Positions 15,033-20,675 of a DNA stretch of 20,675 nucleotides are shown here, in pieces. How positions within the stretch are numbered: the first letter of the stretch is position 1; each line of letters opens with the position of its first letter. The notes beneath the pieces were generated by a model. It was not told where the DNA came from, searched no databases, and saw only the letters and a list, made by a program, of their open reading frames with translations. The DNA comes from PALSA-505 sp036496025. GTDB taxonomy: Bacteria; Actinomycetota; Actinomycetes; Streptosporangiales; Streptosporangiaceae. The stretch is taken from positions 1 to 20,675 of the forward strand of contig DASXLW010000058.1 of assembly GCA_036496025.1 (NCBI GenBank), read 5' to 3'. Both the position numbers and the translations under genes were made by a program.

Positions 15033-16915
15033 GCAAAGACGACCCACCTGAAGTCGGCATGCGACGGCCAGCCCTGACGCTGGGCGGTGGCTTGCGCACC
15101 GGCGAGCCCCCCGCCGAGCCCGGCGTCCCGGCCCCGCCGCAGCGCACTTGCCGGCGGAATCAGCGCACGATAGTGCCCGCGGCCGCCGGGCTGTTCTGCA
15201 TGCTCATCGGGCTGAGCGACATCATCTCGGTGATCGTGCCCGAGTGGCACGAAAAGCTCCGCCGGATGCACGCCGCGCTGGTGCCTGGCACGCTGCCGGC
15301 CGTCGCCAGCGCCGCGGCGGTGATCATCGGCCTGCTGTTGCTCATGCTGTCGCACGGGCTGCGGCGCAGGAAGCGCCGGGCTTGGCAGGCGGTCGTGGTC
15401 CTGCTGGCGCTCAACATCGCCCTGCACGTGCTGCACGGGCTGAGCCACATCGGGCTGGCCGTACTGTCCCTGGTGACCCTCGGCGCCCTGCTGTACTTCA
15501 GGGATCAGTTCTACGCCCGGGGCGACCCCCGGACCAGATGGCGGGCACTAGCGGTGTTCTGCGGGCTGGCCGTGGCCGACGTGGCCATCGGCCTGACCTA
15601 CATCCTGCTCGCCCGCGGCCTGGCGCGGGACTACTCCTTCCCGCAGCGCCTGCAGCACGTCCTTTACGGGCTCGCCGGATTCTCCGGCCCCGTACAGTTC
15701 ACCCCGGAAACGCGCAGCGACGTGTTCGACGTGCTGACCACGGGGCTGGGCGTCTTCACACTGATCGTCACCGCGTACCTGTTCTTGCGCCCGGCTGCCC
15801 CGAAGGGCAGGCTGGGCGAGCGGGACGCCGCCAGGATCAGGGACCTGCTCGCCAGGTACGGCGATCGCGACTCGCTCGGCTACTTCGCCCTCCGCGACGA
15901 CAAGAGCGTGGTGTGGTCGCCGACCGGCAAGTCCTGCATCTGCTACCGGGTGGTGTCCGGTGTCATGCTGGCCAGCGCCGACCCACTCGGTGACGCGGAG
16001 GCATGGCCCGGCGCCATTCACGCGTTCCTCGACGAAGCCGCCAGCCACGCCTGGGTGCCGGCCGTCATGGGCTGCAGCGAGCTGGGGGCCGAGATCTGGT
16101 GCCGTGAGGGGGCCCTGACCGCCCTGGAACTCGGCGACGAGGCGATTATCAGCGTGGCTGATTTCAGCCTGTCCGGCCGTCAGATGCGCAACGTGCGCCA
16201 GATGGTCTCGCGCGTCGCCAGGCACGGCTACGTGGCGCAGGTCCGGCGGCTGGCCGACATCCCCGCCGAGGAGGTCGATGCCATCACCCGGCAGGCCGAT
16301 TCCTGGCGGGGCAGCCCGACCGAGCGCGGCTTCTCGATGGCGCTCGGCCGGGTCGGCGGCCCCGGCGACGAGGACTGCGTGCTGGCCACGGCCACCGAGG
16401 ACGGCGTGCTGCGGGCCCTGCTGCATTTCGTCCCCTGGGGCAGCGACGGGCTCTCGCTGGACCTGATGCGCCGGGACCGGGCATCTCAGCCCGGGCTCAA
16501 CGACTTCCTCATCGTGGAGGCGGTCAAGGCGGCCCCCGCGCTGGGGGTCAAGCGCCTGTCCCTGAACTTCGCCGTGTTCAGGGCGGCGCTCGAGCGAGGC
16601 GAGAAGATCGGCGCCGGCCCGGTGCTCCGAGCGTGGCGCTCGCTGCTGCTGTTTGCCTCCCGGTGGTTCCAGATCGAGTCGCTGTACAAGTTCAACGCCA
16701 AGTTCTGCCCGGAGTGGCAGCCACGGTTCTTCGTGTTCCCCGGCCCGGTGAATACACCGCGGATTGCCCTGGCGGCCCTCGAGGCCGAGGCGTTCTTGGT
16801 CTGGCCGCGCGTTGAGCTGCGCCGGATGGCGCGCAAGCTCGGCCTCGGCAAGCTGCGCCGTCGGCTGCGGCGCCGCACCCCCGGGCGCGCCCGGCCGCCT
16901 CGTCTCGACATGTGA
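15029..16915 (+). CDS. MprF-like membrane protein with DUF2156 domain (putative aminoacyl-phosphatidylglycerol synthase)
   Basis: A 628-residue protein with an N-terminal membrane region of about 6 helices (roughly residues 48-255: AAGLFCMLIGLSDIISVIV, VIIGLLLLMLSHGL, AVVVLLALNIALHVLHGL and others), then a soluble DUF2156 domain. The DUF2156 part shows YFALRDDKSVVWSPTGKSCICYRVVSGVMLASADPLGD and, near the end, LYKFNAKFCPEWQPRFFVF, as in MprF/LysX enzymes that move lysine or another amino acid from aminoacyl-tRNA to phosphatidylglycerol. It lacks the C-terminal lysyl-tRNA synthetase domain of mycobacterial LysX, so it would depend on cellular aminoacyl-tRNA. The amino acid used is unknown. Its start overlaps a possible 10-codon leader ORF. 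Its place between folE and folP recurs in actinomycetes as I recall, with no evident folate role. Confidence 0.88.
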   Translation: MSKDDPPEVGMRRPALTLGGGLRTGEPPAEPGVPAPPQRTCRRNQRTIVPAAAGLFCMLIGLSDIISVIVPEWHEKLRRMHAALVPGTLPAVASAAAVIIGLLLLMLSHGLRRRKRRAWQAVVVLLALNIALHVLHGLSHIGLAVLSLVTLGALLYFRDQFYARGDPRTRWRALAVFCGLAVADVAIGLTYILLARGLARDYSFPQRLQHVLYGLAGFSGPVQFTPETRSDVFDVLTTGLGVFTLIVTAYLFLRPAAPKGRLGERDAARIRDLLARYGDRDSLGYFALRDDKSVVWSPTGKSCICYRVVSGVMLASADPLGDAEAWPGAIHAFLDEAASHAWVPAVMGCSELGAEIWCREGALTALELGDEAIISVADFSLSGRQMRNVRQMVSRVARHGYVAQVRRLADIPAEEVDAITRQADSWRGSPTERGFSMALGRVGGPGDEDCVLATATEDGVLRALLHFVPWGSDGLSLDLMRRDRASQPGLNDFLIVEAVKAAPALGVKRLSLNFAVFRAALERGEKIGAGPVLRAWRSLLLFASRWFQIESLYKFNAKFCPEWQPRFFVFPGPVNTPRIALAALEAEAFLVWPRVELRRMARKLGLGKLRRRLRRRTPGRARPPRLDM

Positions 16916-16935
16916 GACAGAACCAGGCGCAGACG

Positions 16936-16954
16936 GTTAACGCGAAGCGTTAGC
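16936..16954 (+). terminator. Hairpin after the MprF-like gene, possible terminator
   Basis: TAACGC (16938-16943) and GCGTTA (16947-16952) pair around GAA, extendable by a G-T wobble and a G-C pair to 16936-16954. It lies 20 bases after the stop. There is no T-run, so termination strength is doubtful. Confidence 0.4.
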
Positions 16955-17044
16955 ACTGCTCTGACGCTGCTCATGCTCCGGGCTGATTTCCCGCCTTCCT
17001 CACCAGCCCGCAACAGCCGCGACCGGCGCAGGGACTTGCCCGCA

Positions 17045-17050
17045 TAGGCT
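17045..17050 (+). promoter_or_regulatory. Candidate -10 box for a leaderless folP mRNA
   Basis: TAGGCT fits TANNNT and ends 7 bases before the folP ATG at 17058. No proper ribosome-binding site precedes that ATG. This would give folP its own promoter separate from folE and the MprF-like gene. No -35 box is apparent. Confidence 0.42.
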
Positions 17051-17057
17051 GGGCCGG

Positions 17058-18242
17058 ATGAGTGATGACCAGCCGCAGCACGAGGTGGGTATGTCGCAAC
17101 CCGGCCAGGCGCAGCCTGGCCGTCCCCTCGTACCTGGCCTGCCCGCACCCGGGCGGTGCCTGGTCATCGGCGTGCTCAACGTCACGCCCGACTCCTTCTC
17201 CGATGGCGGCGCCTGGTTCGACCGTGACGCCGCGATCCGCCGCGGCCTGGAGCTCGCCGGCCAGGGCGCCGACCTGGTGGACGTGGGCGGCGAGTCCACC
17301 CGCCCGGGAGCTGAGCGGGTGCCGGCCGATGAGGAGCTGCGCCGCGTGCTGCCGGTGATCGGCACGCTGGCCGCGGCCGGGGTACCGGTGAGCGTGGACA
17401 CGATGCGGGCCCAGGTCGCGGAGGCGGCGCTGGCGGCCGGCGCGTGCCTGGTGAACGACGTGAGCGGCGGCCTCGCGGATCCGCAGATGCCGCGCCTGGT
17501 GGCGCAGGCCGGCGTGGCCTACGTGGTGATGCACTGGCGCGGGCACAGTCACGACATGATGCAGCGGGCGGTGTACCGCGACGTGGTGGGCGAGGTGCGA
17601 GCCGAGCTGCGACGCCGGGTGGACGCCATCGTCGCCGAGGGGGTGGACCCGTCCCGGATCGTCCTCGATCCCGGCCTGGGCTTCGCCAAGAACCAGGCGC
17701 ACAACTGGGCGCTGCTCACCCGGCTGAGCGAGATCGCCGCGCTCGGCGGCGGCTCCCGCTTCCCGGTCCTGATCGGGGCCTCGCGGAAGAGCTTCCTGGG
17801 CAAGCTGCTCGCCGACCCGGACGGCACCCCCCGCTCGTTCGCCGGCCGCGACGCCGCCACGGTCGCGGTGACCGCGCTCGCCGCCGAGGCGGGCGCGTGG
17901 GCGGTGCGGGTGCACGAGGTGCCAGGCAACGTGGACGCGGCGCGCGTGGCCATGGCCTGGCGCAGCGCATCGCCGGCCCTGCACGGCGGGCCCGGCCCGG
18001 CGCCCTCCCGCCCCGAGCCGGACTCGGCCCGTCCCGAGCCGGAGTCGGCCCGTCCCGAGCCGGAGTCGGGCCGTCCCGAGCCGGAGCCGGGCCGTCCCGA
18101 GCCGGAGCCGGGCCGTCCCGAGCCGGAGCCGGGCCTCCCCGAGCCAGAGCGGGGCCGCCGCCCTGAGCCGGAGTCGGCCCGTCCCGGATCAGAATCGGCC
18201 CGGCTGGCACCCGAGCTGGCCCGGCCCGGGGAGGCTGGATGA
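17058..18242 (+). CDS. folP: Dihydropteroate synthase with long repeat tail
   Basis: FolP joins 6-hydroxymethyl-dihydropterin diphosphate and p-aminobenzoate to give dihydropteroate, the step blocked by sulfonamides. All signature segments are visible: GVLNVTPDSFSDGG, VDVGGESTRPGAERV, VSVDTMRAQVAEAAL, VNDVSGGLADP, VLDPGLGFAKN, LIGASRKSFLG and a final RVHEVPGNVDAARVAMAW. It resembles mycobacterial FolP1, including VVMHWRGHS. The catalytic TIM barrel ends near residue 305. Residues 318-394 are an added tail of Arg-Pro-Glu-Pro heptads, making the protein 394 aa against the usual 270-290. ATG 17058 is chosen; GAGGTGGGT just before ATG 17091 is too close to act well. The stop overlaps folB (ATGA). 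Confidence 0.96.
   Translation: MSDDQPQHEVGMSQPGQAQPGRPLVPGLPAPGRCLVIGVLNVTPDSFSDGGAWFDRDAAIRRGLELAGQGADLVDVGGESTRPGAERVPADEELRRVLPVIGTLAAAGVPVSVDTMRAQVAEAALAAGACLVNDVSGGLADPQMPRLVAQAGVAYVVMHWRGHSHDMMQRAVYRDVVGEVRAELRRRVDAIVAEGVDPSRIVLDPGLGFAKNQAHNWALLTRLSEIAALGGGSRFPVLIGASRKSFLGKLLADPDGTPRSFAGRDAATVAVTALAAEAGAWAVRVHEVPGNVDAARVAMAWRSASPALHGGPGPAPSRPEPDSARPEPESARPEPESGRPEPEPGRPEPEPGRPEPEPGLPEPERGRRPEPESARPGSESARLAPELARPGEAG
18009..18221 (+). repeat. 21-bp tandem repeat (about 10 units) in the folP tail
   Basis: Units of 21 bases, close to CGTCCCGAGCCGGAGTCGGC plus one C, encode RPEPDSA, RPEPESA, RPEPESG, three copies of RPEPEPG, LPEPERG, RPEPESA, RPGSESA and RLAPELA. One extra CGC codon (18156-18158) breaks the phase between units 7 and 8. 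The first six units are nearly identical and later ones diverge. The array stays in frame and ends just before the folB start. Confidence 0.93.
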
Positions 18243-18604
18243 GCCTGGACCTCGTCAGCCTGCGCGGGCTGCGGGTGCACGGCCGGCACGGCGTTTACGA
18301 GCATGAGCGCCGCGACGGCCAGGACTTCGTGGTCGACGCGGTGCTTGGCCTCGACACCCGGGCGGCGGCGGCTGGCGATGACCTGTCTCGTACCGTCGAC
18401 TACGGGGCCCTGGCCCAGCGGCTGACCGCCGTGGTGGCCGGTGAGCCCGTGCGGCTGATCGAGACGCTGGCCGACCGGCTGGCCGTGGTATGCCTGGCCG
18501 AGCCCGTCGTGCAGGAGGTACAGATCACCGTCCACAAGCCGCAGGCACCGCTGTCCCAGGCGTTCGATGATGTGACCGTGACCATTCAGCGGAGGCGAGC
18601 ATGA
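18239..18604 (+). CDS. folB: Dihydroneopterin aldolase
   Basis: A 121-residue enzyme that cleaves 7,8-dihydroneopterin to 6-hydroxymethyl-dihydropterin and glycolaldehyde. Family marks are LRGLRVHGRHGVYEHERRDGQ at the N-terminus (with the active-site Glu in VYEHE), VDYGALAQRLTAVV in the middle, LIETLADRLA, and the catalytic-lysine segment ITVHKPQAPLSQAFDDVTV. The length is typical. ATG 18239 overlaps the folP stop as ATGA and the folB stop overlaps folK in the same way, so folP, folB and folK are probably translated as a coupled unit. Confidence 0.97.
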   Translation: MSLDLVSLRGLRVHGRHGVYEHERRDGQDFVVDAVLGLDTRAAAAGDDLSRTVDYGALAQRLTAVVAGEPVRLIETLADRLAVVCLAEPVVQEVQITVHKPQAPLSQAFDDVTVTIQRRRA

Positions 18605-19131
18605 CGGCACAGGCGCAGGCGCCCCGGCCGCGCCGTGCCGTACTGGCGCTGGGCAGCAACCTGGGAGACCGGCGGCAGAACCTGCAGGGCGCGGTGGACC
18701 GCCTGTTCGCCGCCCCCGGCCTCGGTTTTCGGGCGGTCTCGCCCGTCTACGAGACGCGCCCGGTCGGCGGCCCCGACCAGCCCGACTACCTGAACGCCGT
18801 GATAGCGGTGGAGACCGCGCTGCCCGCGCGGGCGATCCTCGACCGCGCGCACCGCGTCGAGGACGCTCTGCGGCGTGCGCGCGAGGTGCGCTGGGGGCCG
18901 CGCACCCTCGACGTGGACCTGATCGTCGTCGGGGACGAGACCAGCGATGATCCGGAACTCACCCTGCCGCACCCGCGCGCGCATGAGCGCGCCTTCGTGC
19001 TCGCGCCCTGGCACGACATCGAGCCCGACGCCGAGATACCCGGCCGCGGCCGGGTCGCCGACCTGCTGGGCGCGGCTGGCCTGGACGGCGTCCGGCGCGC
19101 GGCCGGCAGCGAACTCCAGCCGCCGGCATGA
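18601..19131 (+). CDS. folK: 6-hydroxymethyl-7,8-dihydropterin pyrophosphokinase (HPPK)
   Basis: A 176-residue kinase that transfers pyrophosphate from ATP to the pterin, activating it for FolP. Signatures are ALGSNLGDRRQNL (residues 16-28), SPVYETRPVGGPDQPDYLNAVI, and RWGPRTLDVDLIVVGD, which carries the magnesium-binding aspartates, followed by LPHPRAHERAFVLAPWHDI. The length is normal. ATG 18601 overlaps the folB stop by ATGA, and the stop overlaps the DUF3180 gene in the same way. Confidence 0.97.
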   Translation: MTAQAQAPRPRRAVLALGSNLGDRRQNLQGAVDRLFAAPGLGFRAVSPVYETRPVGGPDQPDYLNAVIAVETALPARAILDRAHRVEDALRRAREVRWGPRTLDVDLIVVGDETSDDPELTLPHPRAHERAFVLAPWHDIEPDAEIPGRGRVADLLGAAGLDGVRRAAGSELQPPA

Positions 19132-19628
19132 CTCCGACCCGAGCGCGCTGGCTCCTCCTCCTGGGCGTGGTCACCGCAGTGGTGACCTGGCTGGTACTCA
19201 GGCAGGTCTACACCGACCTGGCTCCACTGCCCTGGACGCCGGTGCCGACGCTGGTGCTGCTGGGCCTGGTGGAGGCCTGGGCCGGCCGGGGGTTGCGGGC
19301 CAGGCTGGCCGGCCGCGGCCGGGCCGGGCAGAACGGGAACAGGTCGGCGGTGCGCACCAGGCCACTGTCGCCGATAGCGATCGCGCGCACCGCGGCGCTG
19401 GCCAAGGCGAGCGCGCACGCCGCGGCGGTGATCGCCGGTCTTGGCGCCGGGTTCGCGATCTACCTGGCGGGCTCGCTGAGCAAGTCCGTTCCCCGGGCCG
19501 ACCTGTTCCCCGCGCTCGGCATATTCGTCGGGGCCATGGTCCTGATAGCGGGTGCTCTCTACCTGGAGCGATCTTGTCGCGTGCCGGAAGACCCCGACGA
19601 CGAGCGTGACCGGCTGCGGGCCGGCTGA
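19128..19628 (+). CDS. DUF3180 membrane protein
   Basis: A 166-residue protein with four hydrophobic segments: about 8-25 (WLLLLGVVTAVVTWLVL), 36-52 (TPVPTLVLLGLVEAWAG), 93-117 (AHAAAVIAGLGAGFAIYLAG) and 126-146 (LFPALGIFVGAMVLIAGALYL). A basic stretch of about 25 residues separates the second and third. It matches the actinobacterial DUF3180 family, which usually follows folK; its function is unknown. The ATG overlaps the folK stop (ATGA), so it is the last gene of the coupled fol unit. The C-terminal end is charged (PEDPDDERDRL). Confidence 0.88.
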   Translation: MTPTRARWLLLLGVVTAVVTWLVLRQVYTDLAPLPWTPVPTLVLLGLVEAWAGRGLRARLAGRGRAGQNGNRSAVRTRPLSPIAIARTAALAKASAHAAAVIAGLGAGFAIYLAGSLSKSVPRADLFPALGIFVGAMVLIAGALYLERSCRVPEDPDDERDRLRAG

Positions 19629-19741
19629 CTGCCGTTCCGGCTCCCGGCCGCCTGCTGCCGCAGGTCACGACCGACAGTCCGGGCCAGGACATTGGATATG
19701 CTGATCGCGGTCGTCCGGTACCGGGTGAGGACTGGAACGAG

Positions 19742-20675
19742 ATGGATTCTGAAGTGAACGCGGGCGAGGCCACGGCGCAGGCTCCGCGGGATCCCGTCCG
19801 GCTCAGGATCGGCGTCATCGGGACCGGCCGGGTGGGATCGGCGCTCGGCGCCGTGCTGGCCAGGGCGGGGCACACGGTGGTGGCCGCATCCGGCGTCTCG
19901 GAGGCTTCGGTCCGCCGTGCTCACAGCCGCCTGCCCGGCGTCCCGCTCTGCGATCCGCAGCAGGTCGCGGCGCGCGCGGAACTGGTCCTGCTGACCGTGC
20001 CCGACGATGCTCTCCCCGGCCTGGTCACGGGGCTGGCGGCCACCGGCGCGGAACTGGCGGGCCGGCTGCTGGTGCACACCAGTGGCCGGTATGGCGTCGG
20101 GGTGCTGGAGCCCGCCGTCGCCCGCGGGGCGCTTCCGCTGGCCCTGCACCCGGTGATGACGTTCACCGGACGGCCGGATGACATCGACCGGCTGGAGGGA
20201 ATCTGCTTCGGCGTGACGGCGCCGGACCAGCTGCAGCCGGTGGCCGAAGCGCTGGTGATCGAGATGGGCGGCGAGCCCGTCCTGATCCGGGAGGAAGACC
20301 GGGCGCTGTATCACGCCGCGCTGGCCAGCGCGGCGAATCATCTCGTCGGGCTCGTGGCCGAGGCCGCGGACCTGCTGCGGTCGGTCGGAGCGGCCAACCC
20401 GTCCCGGATGCTCAGCCCGCTGCTGTATGCCGCGCTCGATAACGCACTGCGGCTCGGCGACGCCGGCCTGTCCGGCCCGGTCGCGCGGGGCGACGCCGAC
20501 ACCGTGGCCCGGCATATCGAGGTGCTCGGCCAGGCCTCGCCGCGAGCACTGGGTGCCTACGTGGCGCTGGCCAGGCTGACAGCCGGGCGCGCGCTCGCCG
20601 CCGACCTGCTAGCGTCCTCCGACGCACAGCGGCTGCTGGACGTGCTGGCCGACCTGGCCTCACCTGACGGACCTG
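19742..20675 (+). CDS. Rossmann-like/DUF2520 oxidoreductase-type protein, 3' end missing
   Basis: The frame from ATG 19742 stays open to the window edge (311 codons visible). A dinucleotide-binding GxGxxG motif sits at residues 27-32 (VIGTGRVGSALG), followed by LVLLTVPDDALPGLV and LHPVMTFTG. The later part, YHAALASAANHLVGLVAEAADLL, is the helical DUF2520 domain. The layout resembles pyrroline-5-carboxylate reductase and NADP-dependent dehydrogenases, but the substrate is not known. In actinomycetes this gene often precedes panC, which would lie beyond the window. A weak GGAACGAG precedes the ATG. The 113-base gap after DUF3180 contains a TATGCT -10-like hexamer (19697-19702), so it may have its own promoter. 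Confidence 0.88.
   Translation, partial: MDSEVNAGEATAQAPRDPVRLRIGVIGTGRVGSALGAVLARAGHTVVAASGVSEASVRRAHSRLPGVPLCDPQQVAARAELVLLTVPDDALPGLVTGLAATGAELAGRLLVHTSGRYGVGVLEPAVARGALPLALHPVMTFTGRPDDIDRLEGICFGVTAPDQLQPVAEALVIEMGGEPVLIREEDRALYHAALASAANHLVGLVAEAADLLRSVGAANPSRMLSPLLYAALDNALRLGDAGLSGPVARGDADTVARHIEVLGQASPRALGAYVALARLTAGRALAADLLASSDAQRLLDVLADLASPDGP

Noticed and set aside
18009..18221. Tandem units that could be mistaken for a CRISPR array
   Set aside because: There are no spacers, the units are contiguous, in frame with folP, and no cas genes are near.

Overview
The window is very GC-rich DNA with densely packed genes, frequent 4-bp ATGA/GTGA stop-start overlaps and several GTG starts. Gene content and order point to an actinobacterium. 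The run ppa / dacB / zincin-like protein / tilS / hpt / ftsH / folE / MprF-like / folP / folB / folK / DUF3180 / DUF2520 is a familiar actinomycete arrangement, as is the block DUF4177 / RidA / NUDIX / MBL-fold next to a Crp-type regulator. I cannot name the genus from sequence alone. I see no rRNA, tRNA, insertion sequence, prophage, CRISPR array or biosynthetic cluster; this is core chromosome.

Layout. (1) 1-3415, plus strand: the end of a slipin/SPFH protein cut by the window edge, then a tight set of small DUF4177 protein, RidA-like protein, NUDIX hydrolase and metallo-beta-lactamase-fold hydrolase. (2) 3450-6350, minus strand: a Crp/Fnr regulator and, upstream of it, an Nramp-related transporter. 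The transporter has a long leader holding a clear M-box (ykoK-type) magnesium riboswitch, a candidate 22-codon upstream ORF with a strong ribosome-binding site, and a hairpin that could cover the transporter's own ribosome-binding site. (3) 6394-7304, minus strand: a YjbR-family protein and inorganic pyrophosphatase. (4) 7305-7475: a divergent promoter region with a perfect 16-bp tandem duplication. (5) 7476-11943, plus strand: D-Ala-D-Ala carboxypeptidase, zincin-type protein, tRNA(Ile) lysidine synthetase and hypoxanthine phosphoribosyltransferase. (6) 12162-20675, plus strand: FtsH protease, then folate genes folE, folP, folB and folK with an MprF-like membrane protein inserted between folE and folP, then DUF3180 and a Rossmann/DUF2520 protein that runs off the window.

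How it works together. FolE, FolP, FolB and FolK supply most of the dihydrofolate route from GTP. Hpt and TilS lie next to FtsH as in many Gram-positive bacteria. The transporter lacks the usual Nramp metal-site motifs and sits under a magnesium riboswitch, so magnesium uptake is the most economical reading.

The most interesting items are: the M-box leader with its uORF; tandem-repeat C-terminal tails on housekeeping enzymes (21-bp period in folP; 18-bp period in tilS, running into hpt); the 16-bp duplication between ppa and dacB; and several genes whose starts sit exactly where a TANNNT -10 box would make leaderless mRNAs. I found no convincing wholly new multi-gene system here.
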